Made by a program: the position numbers and the translations under genes
DNA from: Halichondria panicea
Taxonomy: Eukaryota > Porifera > Demospongiae > Suberitida > Halichondriidae
Direction: 5' to 3'
DNA length: 64,000 bases
NCBI RefSeq assembly: GCF_963675165.1
Contig: NC_087379.1
Span: 2,236,201 to 2,300,200, forward strand
Shown: piece by piece, positions 1-12,500 of the stretch
Layout of the letters: every line of letters starts with the position of its first letter
How positions within the stretch are numbered: position 1 is the first letter of the stretch
Notes under the pieces: model-generated
Told to the model about the DNA's origin: nothing
The model's input: the letters and a program-made list of their open reading frames with translations, nothing else
Databases searched by the model: none

Positions 1-442
1 CCAGTCTCTGACACGCTAAACAAAACGAGCTAGAACTGGGAGTCCCAGCTAGAATTGCTAGCCGGATCTAGACTAATAGAATGACATGGAGGAGTGGTGA
101 GGCCGGATCCACACTAATTGATCGACCTAAAGACGCTCCTGTTCCAGATTTCACGAATGGCAAGGAAAGGGATACAGAGTCATGCAGGCAGGCCAGTTTG
201 TCCATATTGTCATCGAATGTGGTTGATGAGCTTTCTAGACTGGAATCTGACTGAGTCATGCATGCAGCTAGGGTGCCCCCATCTACAACTACCACGCATG
301 CATGCAATGAATTTTAGTTCATACAATAACATGACTTCATTCCAGCATAGATAAAGAGAATCCAGTTGACATATAATACAATCTGGAAGCTAACTACGTG
401 GTGCCATGCAAAGTGCATGCACACGATGCATGTTAGTTCATA
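1..442. other. Intergenic, no gene seen
   Basis: Short open frames occur on both strands here, but none has a recognisable domain, splice context or codon bias. Confidence 0.5.
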
Positions 443-2030
443 ACTAGACTGGCGGCGATAGCCGCCCGAGCGACTGGCAAACTGCCTATCAGTCACTCGT
501 CTCAGCGGAAGTGTAATAGATCGTATGACACTACTAAACATGAATATCGTTATAGATAATGTGGTTAAATTTTGCTATGAGTAGCGATGTCAGACCGATT
601 TTCATTTTTGCTATTTCTAACTCCTATGTATTACTATCTCTTTTGAACACTCTAGGCAAACCAGAAAAACTTTACTGCACTGGATTTGGTCAAGCGAATG
701 CAGAGATACAGCGTTTTGAAGAACACTAGTCAGGGAAAAATTCGTACAAAAATTTACCGCATTTTAATGTACTTGGGCGGGACTTATGAAATTTGTTGTT
801 AACACCGGAAATGATCTTAAAGTTAGCATATCTGCTGAACCGCTTGGTCTATTCTCTTTTAAAAAAGTATGAAATGGACACTCAGGACTCAGGAGTTAAC
901 ATTGTAACCATTTGATATCTATTATGAAGTTTATAATGTTTCTGTAATGTATATCTTTATGATGTCCCTATAATAGTATGATGTCTCCTGCTTCAGAGAG
1001 TTCTTTTGGATTTAAAGTAACCATGCTATCTTTTCTTTCGTACAGTATATTGTATCATGTTTCAGAACTCTCATCAATGTCCACCTTACGCTTGTATCTG
1101 TTTCTTGATCTTTATAAGCAATTTTTCTGTCAATTTCATTTGGTCTAAATAATTCGTTTTTAGTGTGATGTAAATTTAAGGCCATACAACTATAAATCTA
1201 TGATACAACTCTGTTGACAGCTTCTAATTAATACAGTAGATTACTCTTGTCTTTTTTGTGTGCAAATTGAATCAGTTCTTGCAATTTAATAGTTTTGGTA
1301 GATTACATTGTTGTCCCTGGAATTCTCTCCAATCTTTCTTGTTTCTTTTCAACAGAGGCTTTCAGATTGCTTCAATAATTACTTTCAGTAACTTCTAAGA
1401 AATAAATACAGCTATTGGTACACTTGGCTTGATTTTACTGCATTTCTATTCTCAGCTCCACCCATGTATCCATGCAATATGTGATTCCGCAAGAAATAAA
1501 AGCTTATTGTAGCAACTTTTTGCATAATCTGGAGAGAGTTAGAGATGAAAGACATGCTCACTTGTGTTTTTGTTCATTTTCATGTTTGGTTGCCAAAATG
1601 ATGATCACCTTTGAGAAAAAATCACACACAAAACAAGCATCAAATGCTAAAATCATAAAAAACTGTTATAAAAATCAAATTCTACGCTATTTTTTACCCC
1701 TGGGAACAGCTGTTGTTTGCTAGACTCTTCCAGGGCTTGCGGAAAGCCCTTCTTGTTCACTCACTTTCTGGTCCTGTTTTTTACCATTGAATTACTGTAC
1801 GAAAATACGCCCACGCACTACTTCCGGTCTGACATCTCTACTATGAGATTCAGCTACTATGGAATGCACTGAATCCCTTGAAGTGTAAGTGCGGTTACAA
1901 TTACAGGGCTAATATGACGTTGAGCAATCTGATAGGCTGCAATGCTCGTTGCAGCGGAGACGAGTGACTGATAGACAGTTTGCCAGTCCCTCGCGCTACG
2001 CACGCGAGGGGCTGTCGCTGCCAGTCTAGT
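443..2030. mobile_element. 1.59-kb TIR element, no transposase recognised
   Basis: The two ends are inverted copies of about 70-80 bp: ACTAGACTGGC at 443 matches the reverse complement of GCCAGTCTAGT ending at 2030. Both ends also carry an inner block with ACTGGCAAACTG and CTATCAGTCACTCGTCTC. The flanks repeat TCATA directly (438-442 and 2031-2035); shifting the border gives an 8-bp reading, AGTTCATA. The interior is AT-rich. It has an 83-codon open frame (1472-1723) unlike any transposase I know, so the element is probably non-autonomous. The superfamily is not assigned. Confidence 0.75.
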
Positions 2031-2346
2031 TCATATTAAACATGCATGAATGGGCTATTGCCCACAGTCGTACTTATAATAACACTTGTGCATGCCCTCT
2101 CGTGGGATCTCACTATAATAATTATACAGGAATGCAGTGAATATGAAATAACAGGTGGCATTACCATAGTGCTGGACCCAACTGTTAAAGATCGTAAAGA
2201 TTAAGCCCCTAACTAGTTGAAGCATGCAAAGACTATACCAACCCACAATCTTGTTTTCGAACTTTTTGTTACTTCAATGCACATGCTCTTCCAACCCTAC
2301 TCTTCCCCATTTTTCAAAAATGCTTTTTGCACTTGTATAATAAAAA

Positions 2347-2882
2347 GCACCGCAGGTGCTGATGCCTCGGTGGAGATGCCAAAGCTACATAACATAAAGC
2401 TACTAATACATGTAACTGCAATAATACTCAAAGAGTGGGTAATGATCGACCATGATTATTGTTAAAAACGATCGATGCCAAAAGTTCAAGTCTAAAATTA
2501 ATGGCTGCCATCAGCAGAGCCTTGCAGCTCTTTTCTCACTCTTGCAGCTACCAATAGCTAGCGTTCTAGTGCAGAGCTAACTACTAAGTAGGGTAGTAAC
2601 ACTCGGTAAGCAAGTTTGGCTATATGCTCTTCTGAAAAGGCTGCAATGGCATTCCAAGTAAGCAAAACTAGGCATAACTCGAGAACGAAGCATTATTTTG
2701 CAAATCCACGAATTAAAATCCAAGAAAACATGACTAGAAGCTTATAGAAACTCTTACTTGCACTTGATTCATCCTTGAGCAGCTGTAGCAGTCTACACAC
2801 GCAGACAGACAGACAGACAGACACACACACAGACACAACACAATACCGTATACCTCGCTTGCGCATGCGCACCGAGGCATAA
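2347..2882 (+). mobile_element. CCTCGGTG-family MITE, copy A
   Basis: This is a 0.54-kb non-coding repeat whose ends are inverted: TGCCTCGGTG near the left end and CACCGAGGCA at the right end. It contains a CAGA/CACA microsatellite at about 2797-2835 and a palindromic GCGCATGCGC beside the right end. Copies B (4207-4754) and C (12670-13230) align with it over nearly the whole length, with point differences and small indels. It lies just downstream of the 3' end of the mucolipin gene. Confidence 0.8.
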
Positions 2883-2899
2883 ATACAAGGCACAGGATT

Positions 2900-5800
2900 T
2901 TATGATGAAGTAACTGCAGGATGCAACCAAAGAACGACCTTTACCAAAGTATTAACAATAACTATTTTTTCAGCAGTATGATGTAGTTCAGCAATAAATT
3001 AGAGTTCACTCTTGATACAATTCTGCAGTGATAGAAAAAGTAATGATCATATGCAGCTACAACATATACAATGTAAGCAAACTCACATGTATCAGTTGAG
3101 GGGGCGGGTTGCTCTGGAGGCTCACTGCTGCTCGGAACAGTCTCTGGGGGCAGGGCTACTAGCTCAGACTCCACCACCGAGTGAGTTTCCGGGTCATCCA
3201 GAGCTAAGGAGAAGAGAATACGTAGGTTCACTGATATGTACCCCACGTCAGACCAATGAAAGAGCATTCTATTTCCGACTAAAACTAACAAGGACTATAT
3301 TACATTAAGTATTTACTACGTACATGTACATATACAGTATGTGTGAAAGATGCTTTGCAATTTCATGTACTAAGTGACTGCTTTCACATCAAACCAGTGG
3401 CGTAGCCAGGAGGTGGTAACCCCCCCCCCCCTTTTCTGGACATCTACTACTCAGCTCAGATAATGATTATCTAGCCCCCTTTTTTTCCCGAATCTTGCAG
3501 CAGTTAGCTAGATTTAGTCTCTAAACTGTGAAATTTTCTGGTTTAAATCTACAGACTAGTTCTTGTTCTTTGCTAAACTAGCTTCTTAGAAAATCAGGCC
3601 ACACTCAACTAGGTAGAGAAGTTAATTATCGGGGGTGTAGCCAGGGGGGGCTCATGGTGCTCAAGCACCACCCCCTTTCTATCTGAGAATATTTCTTACA
3701 GCCAGTACAGATATGGGTATGGAAGAAGACAATGGCGATTAAAAAATAACGTACTTCTGAGGTACTCATAGGCGGCGGCAACATCATCATCAGCCAGAAT
3801 AGGTTCGATGGCGTGGTGGGAGTCCAGCCTCGTTCGACCACGCCCTAGCTGGTCAGTGGCAAAGTCCTTAAGTAATCCTCGTGCTCTAAACCGCCAGTGG
3901 TCCTGTATAGTGGGTAAAAGAGTACATTTAACAACAGTCATAGTAAACGCCAATCACTACAAGTCATGTCGAATGTACATGTAATAATAATTGCTTCAGC
4001 CTAACACATTTTTAAGCTAGTACAAAGTCAGAGCAAAAAGCATACCGTATAGTAGGTAATTTTTGTGGGCAAGCTGACCTCAACGACATTTTACCCATGA
4101 AAACGTAGTCGTAGCTTACCAAAACACATGCACTGCAGTGCATGTAAAAAAGAAAACAAAGAAAAATCACTACTGATCAAGTCCGACGACTTCTTACGAA
4201 AATGAAAGCACCACAGGTGCTGATGCCTCGGTGGAGATGCCAAAGCTACATAACATAAAGCTACTAATAGCTTTTACACACATGATAAACAATTTAATTT
4301 TGCTGCATGCAAAAAACTCTTAGAGTGGGTAATGATCGACCATGATTGTTGTTAAAAACGATCGATGCCAAAAAGTTCAAGTCTAAAATTAATGGCTACA
4401 TTAGCAGAGCCTTGCAGCTCTCTTCTCACTCTTGCAGCTACCTATAGCTAGCGTTCTAGTGCAGAGCTAACTACTGAGTAGAGTAGCAACACTCGATAAA
4501 CAAGTTTGACTACGTGCTCTTCTAAAAAGGCTGCAATGGCATTCCAAGTAAGCAAAACTAGGCATAACTCGAGAACGAAGCATTATTTTGCAAATCCACG
4601 AATTAAAATCCAAGTAAACATGACTAGAAGCCTATAGAAACTCTTACTTGCACTTGATTCATCCTTGAGCAGCTGTAGCAGTCTACACACACACACACAC
4701 AGACACACAAACACACTACCGTATACCTCGCTTGCGCATGCGCACCGAGGCATAATTACCAGCTATACGGTAGTCAATTCATGCATCACACTCACGTTAA
4801 GTGTCTCATATGTGTCTGAGATGAGAGCGATGAACACAGATAGTACAGTGTAGATGAACAGTGCCACAAAGACATAAAGATATATCTTGGAGAAGACCCA
4901 CACAATGGTAGACACGTCAGACATTTGAGCGTAAGTGTTGAAAACATCGTCTCCATTGATAAGAGCAAATAGGCACTCAGAGGTTACCGTGGGGTTACGA
5001 AACTGGAGAAGAGAAACGTTCATTAGATACGTACATTGTATACACCATAAAAATGTAATGTAACTGGCCAAATGTTGACTATCAGGGGTGCATAAATGTA
5101 TACTGTTGTGACTATTCCTATCACAAGGGAGCTCACTGACGCTGCCCTCAAAAAGGCAAACAAATGAGAGCACCGCAGCCTCGGTGTAGGCAACGAAGCT
5201 ACATATATCATAGATAAAACAGTAAGAGGGATTGGAAACGAAAATTTTGATAAAAATTAAAAGCTCTAAAAAAGGTCGACTAAGCCACTCAGCCACTCAA
5301 TGTAGTGCATGTAGTATGTATCTGAGATGTTTAGCACAGCAACTCATACAGGAGCAACAAAACCGAACCAGACTAGAGGGCATGCTGAAACATTTGAGAA
5401 CAGAGTTTTAGTGGTACATGAGACATATGCACTGTGGATTAGGATCTCAGCAAAGAAGCCTAGAGTCTTAGAGAAGTATGGCTCCTGGTGTTAGGATCTA
5501 GAGAGAGCCAAGAAGCCTCCTGAGACAACAAACCCGTCACAATTCTAGCTTTCTATTGCAGTGACCCTTTTCCATTGTTCCTGGTATGGGATCACTTCAG
5601 TTGCAAATAAGTGCCTCGAATAAAAGCCACATGTGTAGCTAGCTCGTGCTTCTTAGCTTTTGCTCGCTTTTATAGAACACAACGAAGCTTTAACATTGAA
5701 ATCTAACTAATACCTTGTTGGTGAAAGCTATCCATGCTGTAAACGCAGTGCTATGGCATCCAGGTTGACTCACACATTACAAACTAGAGCACTAAAGTGC

Positions 5801-8800
5801 AAACCCTGGGCTTAAAGATATAATGCAGTGCATGTAGTGATGTATGACTGACATGACTGAGCTGTCTAGCACAGCAACTCAGGAGCAATAAACTAAACCA
5901 GACTGGTTTTGAGAACAGAGTTTTAGTGCATGGTACATGAGACATGCACTGTAGACTAGGATCACAGTAATGAAGCCTAGAGTCTTAGAGAAGTATAGCT
6001 CCTGGAGTTAGGATCCAGAGTCAGCAAAGAAGACAACAAACCACAAAATCACAATTCTAGCTTTCTACTTAGTGACCATTTTCCATTATTCCTGGTACGG
6101 GATCACTGCAGCTGCAAGTAAGTGCCTTGAATAAAGGCCGCAGTGTAGTGTAGCTAGCTCAACGTGCAAGTTTAAGCTTCTTAGCTTTTGCTCGCTTTTA
6201 TTTGACAAAGAGCTTTAACATCAAAATCTGCCACTATTATAAAGCTAATAACTGTTGTGTGAAGGCTATCCATGTTGTAATAACATTGCTATGGCATCCA
6301 GGTAAGCAGACTCACTCATTACAAACAAAGCACTAAAGTGCAAACCCTCGGCTGGTGTGATTATAAAGAAACCAGAAGAGTGATATAATACAGTGATGTA
6401 GTGATGTTATTATCATGTATGACTTAACTGTCGAGCAATACTGAAAACTAAACCAGACTGGAGGCATGCTGAAACATTTGAGAACAGGTAGTAGTGCTAT
6501 ATATATACAGTGCATCGAGTAGATTACCACAAATTTGTGAGTAGCTGTACTTAAATGTAAATATCTTTCGATTGGAACGTTTCTAAGAAATTGTGCTGAT
6601 ACCAATGTGTAGGTGAATGACCAAGCTACAACATACTCAAAAATGTTTCCATGGAAACATAAGGTGGTGGGTTTGTGTTGATTAATAGAACAACAACAAA
6701 TTGCTATAGTGGGTAATCGGTTAGAGTAATAAAACAGTAATCTTGTACAGCTAAGGTCTTAGACTTCATCACATAATTGTTCAATGGTTTAGGTATCCTG
6801 ACCATCCCTTTATGGGTCTTACATATTTTCACAGTGTCTATAATTCATGATTTACTGGTTTTTAGGTACACTTTTGGTTAGAGTAATGTCTTCTGAAAAT
6901 TGTATAGCTTAGCTTTATAAGTTCTCTGGTAAGTTTACAAATAAATGGGCTACATTTTGATACCAAAAACATCCTCTATGCTTATTCCATTGTTGAGATA
7001 CATGTACACGGAAAAACGACATATTCTACTATTTTCTACTGTTTTGATGACATCACAAGCTGCTAACCACAAATCGACGACACTCTAATTAACCACATCT
7101 TTTTCCTATTATAGCAAAAAAACCACATAAGTGGGCGTACAATAACTGTACGCCCACTCTTAATTAAGTTTGTAAAACAGCATTGGTTTGTGGTTTGCAG
7201 CTGCTGATGTTTCCACCTTATGTTTCCATGGAAACATTTTTGAGTACAGTGCAACAACCAAAGAGAGTAGAACTTTTGATTTTTTACGTTTTTGTGAATA
7301 TCTTCTAAACTAAACGTGATTGGAACAATTTGAGTGCAGGTACTGAAAGTTCAACTCTTGGCGCTTCCATTGGACCACCACCTGTTACATCATATGACAT
7401 CATTACTCCAAGATGGCTGCTACAATATGTGTACATTGAAAATATGTTAGGCATGAAACTATCTTATATGTTTGAGTTAAGATCTGAAATTTGTTATGCA
7501 AGTACTTCATTACCTTGCGCATCTTTTGAGCTCTTACGAAAGTGCAGGCTACTAGTAAGTTCTGAGATATACAAAGTTTTGTAAATTTATAGTGCCAAAT
7601 GTGTTAGGCATTGATTTTTCGAGTTCATGCTAGTTAAGGTCTGATTTTTGGAGAGCATGTACTCCAATAGTATACTTTTCATTTGTACTAACTTACAGGA
7701 GCTAGACCAGTCTCTTCTTTGCTAGAGCGGCCCTTCTTGTCAAAAATGGTGATTTTCTTGGTTTCTGTTGCGTAGTAGTGTAAATTGCCGCGCCCCTGTG
7801 ACACATTATGACTGATTAACTGGGTGTAGTTGCAGGTTAGACATCACATGAGCTTGGATGTAGCAAATAAAGACAAGATGATTTGTGATGTCACAAATCA
7901 ATGAATATCATTGCTTACGTCAGCAAAAACGGGCAAAGAGCAGCAAAATGGAGCAAAATCACCATTTTTGACAAGAAGGGCCGCTCGAGCCAAGACAGAA
8001 CTCTTTCAGCTACTGTGAGTTAGTACACACGAAAAGTATACTATTGGAGTACATGCTCTCCAAAAATCAGACCTTAACTAGCATGAACTCGAAAAATCAA
8101 TGCCTAACACATTTGGCACTATAAATTTACAAAACTTTGTATATCTCAGAACTTACTAGTAGCCTGCACTTCCGTAAGAGCTCAAAAGATGCGCAAGGTA
8201 ATGAAGTACTTGCATAACAAATTTCAGATCTTAACTCAAACATATAAGATAGTTTCATGCCTAACATATTTTCAATGTACACATATTGTAGCAGCCATCT
8301 TGGAGTGATGATGTCATATGATGTAACAGGTGGTGGTCCAATGGAAGCGCCAAGAGTTGAACTTTCAGTACCTGCACTCAAATTGTTCCAATCACATTTA
8401 GTTTAGAAGATATTCACAAAAACGTAAAAAATCAAAGTTCTACTCTCTTTGGTTGTTGCACTGTATGTTGTAGCTTGGTCATTCACCTACACATTGGCAT
8501 CAACACTATTTCTTAGAAATGTTCCAATCAAATATATTTACATTTAAGTACAGCTACTCACAAATTTATGGTAATCTACTCTCTAAGCTGGATGCACTGT
8601 ATGCACTGTGGATTAAGATTCTCAGAGAAGTATGGCTCCAGATACTGCATGGAGTAGGATCCCAGAATCAGCTAACAGAGACAACATTAAGCAGCAGGAG
8701 CTATAATTCTAGCTTTCTACTTTAGTGACCCTATTCCATTGTTCCTGGTACAGGATCACTTCAGCTGTAAACTAGAGCACTAAAGTGCAAACCCTCGGCT

Positions 8801-9465
8801 GGTGACATGATACTAAAAAAACCAGAGGAATGATATAATGCAGTGCGTGTAGCATGCCTATGACTAGCACAGCAACTCAAGAGCAATAAAACTAAACTAA
8901 CAACGTACATGCATGAGACATGCACTGTGGACTGGGATCACAGCAAAGAAGCCTGGAGTCTTAGACTAAGAGAAGTATGGCTCCACTAATTTCAGAAAAC
9001 GTTACTAAAAGCCTATAGAAACTCTTACTTGCACTTCATTTATCACTGAGCAGCTGTAACAGTCTACACACACTCACAATAAAAAGCCACTCTAACCAAC
9101 CTTAGGATGGTAGGGTCCGAGTACGAGCCAGCCGAGCAGTAGGAATGAGATGTAAAGGATTCCAACACACACTCCAAAACGCAGCACACTAGGCATCGCC
9201 ACTTTGAGTGTGATGAGCAATATGTTGTATGTTTCCATATATCTGAGGAACCTCAAGATTCCACACCACTGGCCAAACACAGCCAGTCCCAGGATGATAC
9301 TTGTGATGTCCACTAAATCTGTCGAGTCGGGGTTCTGTGTGTGTGTGTGCGTGTGTGAGCTGAAAAGTTGTAATTAGAGACACTAGTTTTATCTGCTAGA
9401 CTACGAGTACGAGTTCAACCGCTTCCCTTACAGAGGGGCTGTAAAACCACAATTAAGGAAAGTAT

Positions 9466-9533
<68 letters not shown>

Positions 9534-12500
9534 ACGTGTCTGTGTGCGTGCGTGCATGTGTGGTGTGTGTGCAGAGGGCAAATAAAGTTTGAAAGCAGGT
9601 AAACCAGGTAGTACACCTAAACAAAAACCATATACATGTAGCAACTGATTACCCTCTTGTTCTGTTGCATCACGTCCTAGACCCCGAACAATTATAACTA
9701 TACCATTTATACCCTTTGTCTTACAAGTTTTGCTTACACGTATACTAGTGAAAAAACTTCCGCTCTAGATAAACTCTGCAAAAAAACAAAAAATAAACAT
9801 ACCCACTTGCTAATTATACAACCAGAGCAACCAGTGCAACATTGTATATGCTCAGTAAAATAATGACATCACAACGAACGGATTGAAGGAAGTAGATAGA
9901 AAGTTCAATTGAAGGTTTCTAGCCCATCGGATATAGCATTCTCGATAGCTACCCTTAGCCTGCTATATTAACAAAAGACTCACAGCCTGCAGCAGTGTGG
10001 ATGACAATCGTCTGAACAGAGTGAAAGCTGACAGTATGGACAGGCCATGCCTATTTAACACTAACTGGTGAAAGTCTACTATACTACTGCTACTGAAGAA
10101 AATAGCTGTACAACAAACCTACACAGCTCTGTCTCTAGCTAGCTAGCTAGGCTAGCTACATGCATATAGCTCGATCTGTGTATGACTTTTAGGATGTTTT
10201 CTCAGATGAATTCAGTATTATAGGAAATTTTCTGGGAAAAAATATCCAATAATTTTGCGCATGCGCAAGCAGTCTGTAGCAGGCCTTCTTTTCTCTTGAA
10301 GGCCGGTGAAGGAGGCTACCCATGCATGTACTTCCCATGTAGATCTAATCAACTAGTGTCTAAGGTATGACAGCCCTTGGTATATGACAATCAACAGCAA
10401 TAGACTTCACTTAAAATGCAAACTCACCAGATAAACAATGACTAGTTTCATGATAGAGCCAACAATGACCATCACATTGCTGATGGTGATCATTACCAAC
10501 CAGCCATCAATCAGCGGCCAGAAATGCTTCACTTTCAGTTTCCAATTGAATTTTTGAATGAAGAAAGAGTGAACAGTTTTAGAGAGCAACACAGAAGAAG
10601 TGAGTGAGCGAAGACACAGGATAATGGAAATGACAGTTATAATGATGACAATAGCATCCACAGTCGTTGAGCCAGCATCAGCAAACACAAATGAATCTGT
10701 ATAGGAACAAACAAAGTCAATGGTAGACATTTGTAGTCACTAGTGCATGTAGCTTCAAATTCAATGAAAGCACCACGGGTGCTGATATCACGGTGGATGT
10801 GTCAAAGCTATACATGTTATGGGTAGGTGGCAGGAGTAAAGTGTATCCAAATAGAGAAATGTAATTAAGCCTAAAGTGGGTGTGGTTGTACATTTATGTG
10901 TGTGTTGATTCTGTGCATGCGCAATCTCAAATGTCGTGTGTGTCCTCTGTGTCTGTTGTGTCTGCTGTGTCCGCTGTGTCTGCTGTGTCCTCTGTGTCTG
11001 TTGTGTCCGCTGTGTCTGCTGTGTCCTCTGTGTCTATTGTGTCGGTTGTGTCTGCTGTGTCTGCCGCATGCTGCATGTGTCCTCTGTATCGGTTGTGTCC
11101 TCTGTGTCTGCTGTGTCCTCTGTGTCTGCTGTGTCCTCTGTGTCTGATGTGTCCTCTGTGTCAGTTGTGTCCTCTGTGTCTGATGTGTCTGCTGTGTCCT
11201 CTGTGTCGGTCAGTGTGTCCTCTGTTTCTGCATGCTGTGTCCTCTGTGTCTGTTGTGTCCTCTGTGTCGGTTGTGTCTGTTATGTCCTCTGTGTCTGCTG
11301 TGTCTGTTGTGTCTCTGTGCCTGCTGTGTCTGTTGTGTCCTCTGTGTCTGCTGTGCCTGCTGTGTCCCCTGTGACTGCTGTGTCTGCTGTGTCCCCTGCA
11401 TGTGACTGCTGTGCATGCCTGCTGTGGCTGTTGTGTCCTCTGTGTCCTCTGTGTCTGTTGTGTCCTCTGTGTCTGTTGTGCCTGCTGTGCCTGTTGTGTC
11501 CTCTGCATGTGTGCAGGCACAGAGGACACAACAGACACAGCAGACACAACAAACACAGAGGACACAGCAGACACGGAGGACACAACAGACACAGCGGACA
11601 CAGCAGGCACAGAGGACACAACAGACACAGAGACACAGAGGACACAGCAGACACGACGACACAGCAGGCACAGAGGACACAACAGATCGACACAGCGGAC
11701 ACAATATGCAGACACAGCAGGCACAACAGACACAGCAGACACATGCAGGCGACACAACGAACACAATAGACACAGTGGACACAGCAGACACAGCAGGCAC
11801 AGAGACACAGAGGACACAACAGATACAGCAGGCACAGCAGATACAGAGACACATGCAGTGGACACAGCAGGCACAGCAGACACAGAGAACACAGCAGACA
11901 CAGCGGACACAGCAGGCACAGAGGACACAACGGACACAGTAGGCACAGAGACACAGAGGACACAACAGACACAGCAGCCATGCATGCACAGAGGACACAG
12001 CAGGCACAGCAGACACAGAGGACACAGCAGGCACAGAGGACACAACGGACACAGCAGGCACAGAGACACAGAGGACACAGCAGGGATACAGAGGACACAA
12101 CTGACACAGGAGGCACAGCAGACACAGAGGACACAGAGACACAACAGACACAGAGGACACAGCAGGCACAGCAGACACAGTGGACACAGAGGACACAACA
12201 GACACAGCAGACACAGAGAACACAACAGACACAGAAGACACAACAGATACAGCGAACACAGAGGACACAACAGGCACAGCAGATACAGTGGACATGCACA
12301 GAGGACACAACAGACACAGAGGACACACCAGACACAGAGGACACAACAGACACAGAGGACACACCAGACACAGAGGACACAACATGCAGACACAGAGGAC
12401 ACAACAGACACAGCAGACACAGCAGGCAGACACAGCAGCAAGAGTGAGAAGAGAGCTGCAAGGCTCTGCAGACGGCAGCCATTAATTTTAGACTTAGACT

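Larger units (their letters stand above)
6517..8582. mobile_element. 2-kb foldback (long inverted repeat) element
   Basis: The two halves are reverse complements. GAGTAGATTACCA starts the left end at 6517, and its complement closes the right end at 8582. The arms run on through 7247-7720 and 7990-8470, so the same 84-codon frame (7330-7584 plus, 8127-8381 minus) appears identically on both strands. That identity suggests recent origin or gene conversion. A different element (6636-7244) interrupts the left arm, and a 264-bp inverted element (7724-7987) sits at the centre. It lies in the mucolipin intron between the pore exon (5002) and the S4-S5 exon (9101). Confidence 0.85.

Noticed and set aside
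1472..1723. 83-codon plus-strand frame inside the 443-2030 element
   Set aside because: AT-rich, no transposase motif, no family recognised.
7330..8381. Two identical 84-residue open frames on opposite strands
   Set aside because: They are the two arms of an inverted-repeat element; no homology or codon bias seen, so not counted as genes.
9428..9644. His/Thr-repeat minus-strand frames
   Set aside because: Translation of a (TG)n microsatellite.
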